Source of the DNA: Muribaculaceae bacterium
GTDB taxonomy: Bacteria; Bacteroidota; Bacteroidia; Bacteroidales; Muribaculaceae
Reading direction: 5' to 3'
Assembly: GCA_021443235.1 (NCBI GenBank)
Contig: JABUUJ010000003.1
Location: forward strand, 87,088 to 109,158
DNA length: 22,071 bases
Below are positions 15,092 to 21,986 of the stretch, one piece after another. Numbering within the stretch: position 1 is the stretch's first letter; every line of letters begins with the position of its first letter. The translations under genes were made by a program, and so were the position numbers. The notes under the pieces are model-generated. The model worked only from the letters and a program-made list of their open reading frames with translations. It did no database searches and was not told the origin of the DNA.

Positions 15092-15135
15092 TGGCTAATG
15101 GCTAATGGCTAATGGCTTTGGCTAATGGGTAATGG
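15067..15135. repeat. TAATGGC/TTTGGC tandem array
   Basis: Units GGCTAAT and GGCTTT alternate across the end of the PyrG-homologue gene and on towards yidC. The array encodes the last residues of that protein (ALANGFG) and its TAA stop. A second array of this family follows the DUF3078 gene at 20535-20618, in the same orientation to the preceding gene. Confidence 0.85.
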
Positions 15136-15173
15136 ATTGATACTGAAAAAAATATAACAATAAAATAAACGAA

Positions 15174-17270
15174 ATGGACAAAAACACTCTCACCGGATTG
15201 CTGCTAATGGCAGTTGTGATCTTTGGCTTCATGTGGATGAACTCGCCCAACGAAGCACAGCTTGCCGAGCAGCAGCGCATCCAGGACTCGATTGCCAACG
15301 CGCAACTGCAGCAGGAAAAGGCAATCAGCAGTAACGCGATCGTCGACACCCTCAAACCCGAGGAACTGTCGCAAATCAAGGAAGTCATCACACGCATGGT
15401 TGCCGACTCGACCAGCGCTGGCATTGATAATGGCGGCGTGAAACTGGTGCTCGACAACGGCGAAATAGGCGGCATCATCGACTTGGGCGACGCCAAGGTC
15501 GACTTTACCGAGGTTGTGGCAAAAACCAGCAAGAACCCCGCCCTGCACAACCGCGCCGTGGCAGCCGTGAAGAAAGCCCTTGAGGTTTACACCAAGAACG
15601 GCAACTTTGCAAGCCACCTCACAGGCAAAGAGCAGATTATCACACTCAAAAACGACTCGCTCGCCATCGACCTGAGCACCAAGGGCGGCATCATATCGCG
15701 CGCTGCGCTGCAGGCCTACAAAGCATTCAACTCGCCTCACGTAGAGGTGTTCACACCCGGCGACAACGACTACAGCTTCACGCTGAGCAACAACACCCAG
15801 CGCTTCGACACCCGCAACTTCTACTTCAGCCCCGTGCAGCTCAACGACAGCACCGTGCTCATGCAGCTCGACCTGGGCGGCGGCGCCAAGTGGGGCTTGA
15901 AATACACCCTCGTGCCAGGCAGCTACATGGTGCGCATGGAGATGGTGCAAGAGAACATGACAAGCATCATCCCCTTGAACATCAACACTGTGGACTTCAA
16001 CTGGCATCAGAAGATGTCGCGCCACGAGGAGGGCAAGATGTTTGAGGAGCGCAACAGCGCCATCTACTACAAGTACTATGGCGAGAGCGGCGACGTGGAG
16101 TACACCAGCGAGAACGGCGACGACGAGCAAGACATCAACGACAAGCTCAAGTGGATCTCGACCAAGAACCAGTTTTTCAGCGCCGTGCTCATCAACGACA
16201 GCTGCTTCACTGGCGCACAGCTCGTGAGCAAAGAGATAGGCAAAGACAACAAGGACTATGGCAAGTATCTCAAAGACATGACAATACACACCGTCGTGCC
16301 CTATGCCAGCGACAAGGCGCAGCCAGCATCGTTCTACTTCTACCTGGGCCCCAACCGCTATAACACGCTGCGCGACTACGACATCTACTCGCCAAAAGAA
16401 GACCTGCAGCTCACACGCCTCATCCCGCTGGGATGGAAACTCTTCCGCTGGATCAACACCGGCATCATTATCCCCGTGTTCTCGTGGCTGGGCAAGTTTA
16501 TCAACGGCTACGGCATCATCATCCTCATCCTCACCATCCTGCTCAAGATCGTGCTCTCGCCACTCACCTACAAGAGCTATATGTCGCAGGCCAAGATGCG
16601 TGTGCTCGCACCCGACATCGCCGAGATCAACGAGAAATATCCTGGCGACGAGAACGCCCTCAAGCGCCAGCAGAAGACTATGGAGCTCTACAGCATGGCC
16701 GGAGCAAGCCCCTTTGGCGGCTGCCTGCCCATGATGCTGCAAATGCCCATCCTCATCGCCATGTTCACTTTCTTCCCCTCGTGCATTGAGTTGCGCGGAC
16801 AGTCGTTCCTGTGGGCCGCCGACCTCTCGGCTCCCGACAAGATTGTGGAGTGGACAGCGCAGATTCCGTTCATCACCAACTATTTTGGCAACCACATCAG
16901 CCTCTTCTGCCTGCTCATGACAGTGACCAACATCGTCTACACCTACCTCACCATGCAGTCGCAGAGCCAGCAGAACGCCATGCCCGGCATGAAGTGGATG
17001 ATGTATCTCATGCCGCTCATGTTCCTCGTGTTCTTCAACAACTATGCGTCGGGCCTGAGCTACTACTACTTCATCTCGCTGCTCATCACCATCGTGCAGA
17101 CCTATAGCTGCCGTCTGATCGTGAAAGAGGAGGCAGTGCGAGCCAAGATTGCCGAGAACCGAGCCAAGCCCCGCAAGAAGAGCGGCTTCATGGCTCGCCT
17201 CGAGCAAGCCCAGCGCATGCAGCAAGAGCAACTCAAAGAGCAACAGAAACGCCAAAACAAACGCAGATAA
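15174..17270 (+). CDS. yidC: Membrane protein insertase YidC
   Basis: A 698-residue YidC/Oxa1/Alb3 insertase, which inserts and folds inner-membrane proteins with or without SecYEG. The N-terminal anchor (MDKNTLTGLLLMAVVIFGFMW, about 6-24) is followed by a periplasmic P1 domain to about 425. The conserved insertase core comes next (about 430-650). It includes Lys458 in LLKIVLSPL, at the place of the conserved basic residue of the hydrophilic groove, and the QAKMR and FGGCLPMMLQMPI motifs. The C-terminus is basic and helical (RMQQEQLKEQQKRQNKRR), as expected for ribosome contact. As I recall, other Bacteroidales YidC proteins are about 620 residues; the extra length appears to sit between the anchor and P1 (about 50-130). 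It follows the PyrG homologue by 82 bases, the usual gene order in this order of bacteria. Confidence 0.96.
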   Translation: MDKNTLTGLLLMAVVIFGFMWMNSPNEAQLAEQQRIQDSIANAQLQQEKAISSNAIVDTLKPEELSQIKEVITRMVADSTSAGIDNGGVKLVLDNGEIGGIIDLGDAKVDFTEVVAKTSKNPALHNRAVAAVKKALEVYTKNGNFASHLTGKEQIITLKNDSLAIDLSTKGGIISRAALQAYKAFNSPHVEVFTPGDNDYSFTLSNNTQRFDTRNFYFSPVQLNDSTVLMQLDLGGGAKWGLKYTLVPGSYMVRMEMVQENMTSIIPLNINTVDFNWHQKMSRHEEGKMFEERNSAIYYKYYGESGDVEYTSENGDDEQDINDKLKWISTKNQFFSAVLINDSCFTGAQLVSKEIGKDNKDYGKYLKDMTIHTVVPYASDKAQPASFYFYLGPNRYNTLRDYDIYSPKEDLQLTRLIPLGWKLFRWINTGIIIPVFSWLGKFINGYGIIILILTILLKIVLSPLTYKSYMSQAKMRVLAPDIAEINEKYPGDENALKRQQKTMELYSMAGASPFGGCLPMMLQMPILIAMFTFFPSCIELRGQSFLWAADLSAPDKIVEWTAQIPFITNYFGNHISLFCLLMTVTNIVYTYLTMQSQSQQNAMPGMKWMMYLMPLMFLVFFNNYASGLSYYYFISLLITIVQTYSCRLIVKEEAVRAKIAENRAKPRKKSGFMARLEQAQRMQQEQLKEQQKRQNKRR

Positions 17271-17284
17271 CTCTTAATTGGCTC

Positions 17285-17326
17285 CGCCGAGCTACGTCTA
17301 TGCGACTATGCGTCTATGCGAAGCTC
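17285..17326. repeat. TCTATGCGA repeat inside a GAGCT/AGCTC hairpin
   Basis: Three near copies of CTATGCG (CTATGCGA, CTATGCGT, CTATGCGA) lie between GAGCT and AGCTC, which could pair. This is the only notable structure between yidC and the next gene. There is no U tract after it, so a terminator role is doubtful. Confidence 0.4.
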
Positions 17327-17377
17327 TTATAAACCCTCAACGTTACTTTAAACGATAAACACCCAACTTTAAACTTC

Positions 17378-17803
17378 ATGATTATGAACACCTACATTTG
17401 TCCTCAATGTGGCAAGCCCGTCGCCACCGAGCAGCCGGCACAGAATGTTCAGTGCCCCTACTGCCAGTGTGTTTTCCAGCCTGTTCAGGGTCAGCCAGCC
17501 TATGGCCAACCCATGTACGGGGCGCAACAGCCTCAGCAAGAGCCCGACATGTTTGCCAACGGTCCTTCGGGCAAGAGCCGTGGCGTGGCAGCTCTGCTGG
17601 CAATCCTTTTGGGCACTCTGGGCGTGCACTACTTCTACCTGGGCAAGAACACTGGCGGCGCGCTCACCATCTTGCTGTGCATCTGCACCTGCGGCATTTG
17701 GAGCATAATCCCATTTATCCAGGGTATCCTCATGTTCACTATGACTCAAGCCAACTTTGAGGCAAAATATGTGAACAACAACTCGACAATGCCACTGTTC
17801 TAA
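17378..17803 (+). CDS. Zinc-ribbon TM2-domain membrane protein
   Basis: A 141-residue protein with an N-terminal zinc-ribbon-like cluster (Cys8-x-x-Cys11 and Cys26-x-x-Cys29, with Cys31). A Gln/Pro/Gly/Tyr-rich linker (33-55) follows, then a TM2 domain (about 66-130): GKSRGVAALLAILLGTLGVHYFYLG, then the second helix with CICTCGIWSIIPFIQGI. Either ATG at 17378 or ATG at 17384 could be the start; both leave the zinc ribbon intact. TM2 proteins are small two-helix membrane proteins of poorly known function. The GH25 gene begins 3 bases after its stop, so the two are co-transcribed and may act together at the envelope. Confidence 0.85.
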   Translation: MIMNTYICPQCGKPVATEQPAQNVQCPYCQCVFQPVQGQPAYGQPMYGAQQPQQEPDMFANGPSGKSRGVAALLAILLGTLGVHYFYLGKNTGGALTILLCICTCGIWSIIPFIQGILMFTMTQANFEAKYVNNNSTMPLF

Positions 17804-17806
17804 ACA

Positions 17807-18571
17807 ATGGGTGGCTACGATAGCGATAAGCCAAAAAGCCCCAACTATCTTAAGCTGTGCTTGATAGTGGGGCTGGCAGTGGTGGCCATAATCTATGGCT
17901 ACCTGCTCTATCAGCGTATCGCAAACCCAACCACCCCGCCGGCACCACCCAAAAAGGAACTGACATTTCCCGTGTATGGCATCGACGTGTCGCAACACAA
18001 CGGCAACGTCAACTTTGACAAGGTGGCCAAAGATGGCTACACCTTCGTCTATATCAAAGCCACACAGGGTGAATACTATGTCGACCCATGCTACGAAAGA
18101 AACTACACGAGAGCTCTCAAGGCCGGGCTCTACATAGGGTTTTACCACTACTTCAGGATGGACCTTGACGGCCATCAACAAGCCTTAAACCTGCTCAAGG
18201 CCGCCCAGGGCAAGCATCTTGACCTGCCGCTGGTGGTCGACGTGGAGGATCCCGACGGCATTAAGAAGCTCATGGTGTCGGAGGATAAAGTCAGAGCGAG
18301 CCTGCGCGAGATGATTGCCACCCTCAAGAAAAAAGGGAAAAGGGTGATGATTTATACCAACCGCAACGGCAAGAAAAAGTACTATAACCCCGATTTCAAG
18401 GGCGAGTTGCTGTGGCTGTGCACGTTTGAAGACCCCAGCAAAGCCAAGTATCACAAGCACACCATTCAGCAATTCAGCCATTGGGGCAAGGTTGATGGCA
18501 TAAAAGGCGATGTCGACATTGACGTGTTTATGGGCTCAATTAAAGAGTGGGAGAAATTTATAGACAATTGA
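17807..18571 (+). CDS. Membrane-anchored GH25 muramidase-like protein
   Basis: A 254-residue protein with a short cytoplasmic tail, one transmembrane helix (about 15-35) and a Pro-rich linker (41-48). A glycoside hydrolase family 25 lysozyme domain follows (55-250). Family motifs are visible: GIDVSQHNG with Asp60, the catalytic DxE pair Asp145/Glu147 in VVDVEDPDG, and GDVDIDVF near the end. The usual KATEG motif is KATQG here (Gln87). GH25 enzymes cut the N-acetylmuramic acid to N-acetylglucosamine bond in peptidoglycan. Inner-membrane tethering suggests local wall remodelling from the periplasmic side, not secretion. It is co-transcribed with the TM2 gene. Activity is likely, because the DxE pair is intact, but the effect of Gln87 is uncertain. 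Confidence 0.88.
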   Translation: MGGYDSDKPKSPNYLKLCLIVGLAVVAIIYGYLLYQRIANPTTPPAPPKKELTFPVYGIDVSQHNGNVNFDKVAKDGYTFVYIKATQGEYYVDPCYERNYTRALKAGLYIGFYHYFRMDLDGHQQALNLLKAAQGKHLDLPLVVDVEDPDGIKKLMVSEDKVRASLREMIATLKKKGKRVMIYTNRNGKKKYYNPDFKGELLWLCTFEDPSKAKYHKHTIQQFSHWGKVDGIKGDVDIDVFMGSIKEWEKFIDN

Positions 18572-18592
18572 TTGTCGAATGTCGACGTTGAC

Positions 18593-18622
18593 TTTGACTT
18601 TGACTTTGACTTTGACTTTGAC
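18593..18622. repeat. 6-bp tandem array TTTGAC
   Basis: Five TTTGAC units preceded by one GTTGAC, starting about 16 bases after the GH25 stop. It reads TTTGAC in the sense of the gene before it, as do the arrays after the permease and HlyD-like genes. T residues follow the last unit. Confidence 0.85.
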
Positions 18623-18646
18623 TTTTTTCAAGATTTCGTTAAACCC

Positions 18647-18667
18647 TATAAACAATAAACAATAAAC
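18647..18667. repeat. 7-bp tandem repeat AATAAAC
   Basis: TATAAAC followed by two AATAAAC units, then TTTA, in the leader of the secreted-protein gene that starts at 18680. It matches the block upstream of the peptidase (7644-7671) when each is read in its gene's direction. Confidence 0.75.
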
Positions 18668-18679
18668 TTTACTTTCAAC

Positions 18680-18715
18680 TTGACAAACTTGACAAACTTG
18701 ATAAACTCAATAAAC
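18680..18715. repeat. 9-bp CTTGAYAAA repeat overlapping a gene start
   Basis: Three TTGAYAAAC units and a degenerate fourth (TCAATAAAC), in phase with the reading frame of the secreted protein and read as LTN, LTN, LIN, SIN. Same family as 6103-6210 and 20638-20729. Confidence 0.8.
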
Positions 18716-19312
18716 TCGCGGCTTCGCCGCGCTGTAGCGACGATAGCCATTGCCTGGATGAGCGCCACGGGCGTTCAGGCTGCCGTGTACACATGGAGCA
18801 GCCACAACCTCACCTTTGAGACGCCCGACGACGGCTTTGTGGCATTCAGCAGCGCCACGCGCTTTGAGGTGCAGTGGGAAGACATGGTGCTCACCATCCA
18901 GCTTTATACCAAGGACAACAGCGACGACAAGGCCATCAAGGAAAACCTCGAGCGCAAGGCTCTGGGCTATAACATGTACGACACCAAGCAAGGCAAAATG
19001 AAGGTAAAAGGCTTCAAGCCCTTCTATATCGAGGGCACTATGCCCGACGGCTCGCGTGCCGTGATTGCCGACCTTGTGAGCAAGAAGCAGAACCTCGTCA
19101 TCGAAATTACCATCAACTACCTCTTTGGCAACCGCGAGGCTGCCGACGACATCATCAAGAGCTTTGCCGAAGGCCATAAGCCCAAGGTAGAGAAAGAAAA
19201 GAAAAAACAGAAGGTGCAAAGCAAAGAGGACGCCGAGATTCAGGAAAAAGAACTGAAAAAAGAACGCGAACTGATGGAACAGCGCAAAAACAAGAAACTC
19301 TTTGACGCTTAA
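18680..19312 (+). CDS. Secreted protein with charged C-terminal tail, unknown function
   Basis: A 210-residue frame if read from TTG 18680. No ATG lies early enough to give a signal peptide: the first is at 18758, inside the hydrophobic stretch. The start is therefore probably one of the TTG codons in the short CTTGACAAA repeat (18680, 18689 or 18698). That gives an N-terminus of LTN/LIN units, then RLRRAVATIAIAWMSATGVQA with cleavage before AVYT. The mature part (35-165) is a compact domain containing IEGTMPDGSRAVIADLV. The last 45 residues are a Lys/Glu-rich helix, likely a coiled coil (KKQKVQSKEDAEIQEKELKK). The DUF3078 gene follows after 12 bases, so they share an operon. No family is recognised. 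A perfect CGCGGC-TTC-GCCGCG palindrome (18717-18731) falls in the signal-peptide codons. Confidence 0.7.
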   Translation: MTNLTNLINSINSRLRRAVATIAIAWMSATGVQAAVYTWSSHNLTFETPDDGFVAFSSATRFEVQWEDMVLTIQLYTKDNSDDKAIKENLERKALGYNMYDTKQGKMKVKGFKPFYIEGTMPDGSRAVIADLVSKKQNLVIEITINYLFGNREAADDIIKSFAEGHKPKVEKEKKKQKVQSKEDAEIQEKELKKERELMEQRKNKKLFDA

Positions 19313-19324
19313 AACACATTGCTA

Positions 19325-20533
19325 ATGAAGAAGATATATCTACTAGCCATAGCCGCCATCGCGACACTCACATCGGCTGCGCAGGACACGCAAACCGGCA
19401 ACGCCGCCCTCTATATGCCGCTCATCTTTGAGCGCTATGACAACACGGCAGCAACAGCCACACCGACCGACACGCTCTACCGCCTCGAAGCCGACGACCA
19501 ATGGCTGCGCGACGCCCAGCAGCGCACCCAACGCAACAACGAGCTGCGACGCGCACTCATGCTCGCCAGCCCATCGCTCGTGCGCTACAACTTAGCCACG
19601 CTGCCCGAGCCTCCCGAAGAATACGCCATTAAAAGCGACCCCGGCAAGGCGCTGCTCACCGTGGCACCGCTCCCCATCGTCCAGCCCGAGGAAAAGAAAG
19701 TGGAAACCGTCGCTCCGCGCCTGCGCAACTGGCTGCACGAGTTCAACGGCTCGGCGCAGTTCACCCAGGCCTATATCAGCGACAACTGGTATCAGGGTGG
19801 CGAGAACAACCTTAACATCCTGGGCGACCTCAAGTGGAACTGCAACCTCAACCAGGACCTGCACCCCGACTGGATTTTCAACAACATGGTGCACTACAAG
19901 GTGGGAATCTCGACCGCGCACGGCGACTCGCTGCGCAACTACATGATTAACGTCGACAACTTCCTTTTCACCTCGCTGGTGGGTTACAAGGCGATGAAGC
20001 ACTGGTACTACAGTGCCACGCTCAACTTCAAGACGCAGTTTTTCAACACCTATAAGAGCAACACCGTGACACGCACCGCCTCGTTCCTCTCGCCCGGCGA
20101 GCTGAATGTGGGTCTCGGTATGACCTACAGCTACAAGAGCGAGCACGGCGAGCGCACCTTCAACCTTGCCATCGCGCCCTTGAGCTACAACATGAAGATG
20201 TGCATCGACTCCGACATCGACCCAACCTCGTTTGGCATCGCCGCCGGACACCGCACCAAGCACAGCATAGGTAGCAACATCGAGGCAAAGCTCGTGATGT
20301 ATTTCACGCCAAATATCTCGTGGAACTCGCGCCTGTATGCCTTCACCGACTATAAATATGTGCAAGGCGACTGGGAAAACACGTTCCAGTTCAACGTGAC
20401 AAAGTATCTCAATACCCAAATCTACGTGCATCTGCGCTATGACAAGTCGCGCCCGCGCCACGATAAGTGGAACTACTGGCAGCTGAAGGAAATCCTGAGT
20501 TTCGGCCTCACCTACCGCTTCGCAACCCAGTAA
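19325..20533 (+). CDS. DUF3078 outer-membrane protein
   Basis: A 402-residue protein starting at ATG 19325, with the signal peptide MKKIYLLAIAAIATLTSAAQ. The region after about 140 resembles DUF3078 proteins of Bacteroidetes: NWYQGGENNLNILGDLKWN, VHYKVGISTAHGDSLR, GYKAMKHWYYSATLNFKTQFFNTY, and an alternating beta pattern ending SFGLTYRFATQ. This suggests an outer-membrane beta-barrel. Residues 20-135 form an N-terminal region of unclear role. It lies 12 bases after the preceding secreted-protein gene. The function of the family is not established. A TAATGGC-type array begins one base after the stop codon. Confidence 0.82.
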   Translation: MKKIYLLAIAAIATLTSAAQDTQTGNAALYMPLIFERYDNTAATATPTDTLYRLEADDQWLRDAQQRTQRNNELRRALMLASPSLVRYNLATLPEPPEEYAIKSDPGKALLTVAPLPIVQPEEKKVETVAPRLRNWLHEFNGSAQFTQAYISDNWYQGGENNLNILGDLKWNCNLNQDLHPDWIFNNMVHYKVGISTAHGDSLRNYMINVDNFLFTSLVGYKAMKHWYYSATLNFKTQFFNTYKSNTVTRTASFLSPGELNVGLGMTYSYKSEHGERTFNLAIAPLSYNMKMCIDSDIDPTSFGIAAGHRTKHSIGSNIEAKLVMYFTPNISWNSRLYAFTDYKYVQGDWENTFQFNVTKYLNTQIYVHLRYDKSRPRHDKWNYWQLKEILSFGLTYRFATQ

Positions 20534-20534
20534 T

Positions 20535-20618
20535 TTTGGCTAATGGCTATTGGCTAATGGCTAATGGCTATTGGCTATTGGCTATTGGCTATTGGCTAAT
20601 GGCTATTGGCTATTGGCG
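20535..20618. repeat. GGCTAAT/GGCTATT tandem array
   Basis: About twelve 7-bp units, GGCTAAT or GGCTATT, directly after the DUF3078 stop. It is the same family as 15067-15135. Confidence 0.85.
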
Positions 20619-20637
20619 ATAAATGCTTTTGCACCAC

Positions 20638-20729
20638 CTTGATAAACTTGCCCCTTGACAAACTTGAAAAACTTGATAAACTTGATAAACTTGAAGAACT
20701 TGAAGAACTTGATAAACTTGATAAACTTA
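20638..20729. repeat. 9-bp CTTGAYAAA array overlapping a gene start
   Basis: About nine units of TTGATAAAC, TTGACAAAC, TTGAAAAAC or TTGAAGAAC, interrupted once by CCCC (20651-20654). From 20655 the units are in phase with the following gene and read as LTN, LKN and LIN triplets up to TTA-ATG at 20727-20732. A-to-G changes convert some Ile/Thr codons to Lys, as a signal peptide needs. Confidence 0.85.
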
Positions 20730-21287
20730 ATGGCGGCAATGCTGGTGGCCGTGGCGGCGCATGCTGGAGTGGTGCCCGAGCGGTCGGTGGTGTTGCCGGG
20801 CATCGACGAGGAAACCGTGCGCGAGCGCATGGCGCAGAGCGGCTTGCAACTGCTTGAGGGCGTGTGGGAATACCCCGCCGAGGAGATGCGCCTCGCCATT
20901 GAGCGTCACGACGGAGACCACGGCATAGCCTATCGCATCATCATGCTTTATAACCGCGAGATGGACCTCACGCCAGGCACCGTTATAGGCTATATCGCGC
21001 CCAGTGCCGTAGAAAACCGCTACCAACTGTGGATCTACAGCGAGCGCGACGGCGACACGCTGAAAAACCCCAAGGAATGCGTGGCAACCCTCAATGCTGC
21101 CGGCACCTCGCTCACCTTTGAGAAGCCCAAGTGGAAACTTGATGTGCGTGTCAACGTGATGCGATTCCTTCCCACGCTGTTTCGCGGCATCTCCATTAAC
21201 CCTCACAAAGACGAGCAAAAAGTGCCCATAGGCTTCACAAAAACCTACCCCACCCTCCCCTCTAAAAACCAAATAATCTACCTATAA
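20655..21287 (+). CDS. Secreted protein of unknown function
   Basis: A 210-residue frame from TTG 20655, or 185 residues from ATG 20730. The ATG version starts MAAMLVAVAAHAG, very short for a signal peptide and lacking any positive charge. Starting in the upstream 9-bp array adds LKN/LIN units with lysines and makes a more normal signal peptide, so the start is uncertain. The mature domain includes GLQLLEGVWEYPAEEMRLAIE, then YRIIMLYNREMDLTPGTVIGYIAPSA and WIYSERDGDTLKNPKECVATL. The pattern looks like a small beta-rich, possibly ligand-binding domain. The stop overlaps the next ATG by one base (TAATG), so the two genes are coupled. No family is recognised. Confidence 0.72.
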   Translation: MTNLKNLINLINLKNLKNLINLINLMAAMLVAVAAHAGVVPERSVVLPGIDEETVRERMAQSGLQLLEGVWEYPAEEMRLAIERHDGDHGIAYRIIMLYNREMDLTPGTVIGYIAPSAVENRYQLWIYSERDGDTLKNPKECVATLNAAGTSLTFEKPKWKLDVRVNVMRFLPTLFRGISINPHKDEQKVPIGFTKTYPTLPSKNQIIYL

Positions 21288-21778
21288 TGAGACGACTGGC
21301 TATTCTTGTAGTGACCGTGGCGCTGGTAGTGCCAGTGGCGATGCAGGCGCGACGTGTGCGCACCACACACAACAAACTCAACACCATAGAGACGCCGATG
21401 CCCGCCATCGAGATTGCCGATAGCGACAGCGTGGCTGCTTCGGCCGGCGTTGACCGCAATGCTGTGTCGTTGTTCAACTTCAACAAGCGCGCCAGCGACA
21501 CCAAGGAGAGTTTCCACGTGCGCAACAACCTGCAGCAACGCATCAGCAGTGTGCGCCTGTTGCTGCGCTACACCGCTCTCGACGGCACCACGCTGCACGA
21601 GCGCACCGTGACTGTGCCCATTGACTTAAAAGCCGGAGAAACCAAGATGACGATGATAAAATCGTTTGACACCCAGCGACTTTACTACTATTACAAAGGT
21701 ACGCAGCCCCGCAAGCAGGCCACGCCGTTCAAGGTTGCCGTTAGGGTAATAGGCTATGACATCCCCGTGGGGTATTAG
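21287..21778 (+). CDS. Secreted protein of unknown function
   Basis: A 163-residue protein with the signal peptide MRRLAILVVTVALVVPVAMQA (1-21). The mature part begins with a polar stretch (RRVRTTHNKLNTIETPMPAIE). A beta-rich domain follows (about 60-163) containing VSLFNFNKRASDTKESFHVRNN, a LHERTVTVPIDLKAGET strand pair and QRLYYYYKGTQPRKQATPFKVAVRV. The pattern resembles small periplasmic immunoglobulin-like or FxLYD-like domains, but this is weak. It is translationally coupled to the preceding secreted protein by a 1-base overlap and is the last gene of the rightward block. No named family is recognised. Confidence 0.75.
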   Translation: MRRLAILVVTVALVVPVAMQARRVRTTHNKLNTIETPMPAIEIADSDSVAASAGVDRNAVSLFNFNKRASDTKESFHVRNNLQQRISSVRLLLRYTALDGTTLHERTVTVPIDLKAGETKMTMIKSFDTQRLYYYYKGTQPRKQATPFKVAVRVIGYDIPVGY

Positions 21779-21780
21779 AG

Positions 21781-21966
21781 AGCCCCCCTTCGCCCCCCAT
21801 GTGGGGGGAACTGCCGTGGTTGATGGAATGCTCTCACAAATAATGCAGATATAATTTTCAAAGGTTTTTCTAAAATTAGTTGAGACACATCTCTACTAAT
21901 ATAACGTTCCTTAGAATTGTTGCCTGTGGCTCATCAGCCCCCCACATGGGGGGCGGAGGGGGGCTT
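21781..21966. repeat. Pair of inverted GC-rich palindromic elements
   Basis: AGCCCCCCTT followed by CGCCCCCCATGTGGGGGG (21781-21808) reappears, inverted and slightly changed, at 21936-21966. The CCCCCCATGTGGGGGG core is itself self-complementary. Between them, 21809-21935 is AT-rich, with an imperfect hairpin TAGTTGAGA / TCTCTACTA near 21876-21900 and no gene. Similar C-rich repeats are common between genes in Bacteroidetes. Confidence 0.65.
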
Positions 21967-21986
21967 TCAATTAGGCAACTATATAC

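Noticed and set aside
15204..17255. Long open frame on the minus strand opposite yidC, and similar frames opposite the receptor and lipoprotein genes
   Set aside because: They are antisense shadows caused by codon bias in GC-rich genes. They lack recognisable motifs, and the sense frames are clearly real.
18693..18703. Reading TTGACA in the 9-bp repeats as E. coli-type -35 boxes
   Set aside because: The Bacteroidetes primary sigma factor uses TTTG and TAnnTTTG, so the resemblance is probably coincidental.
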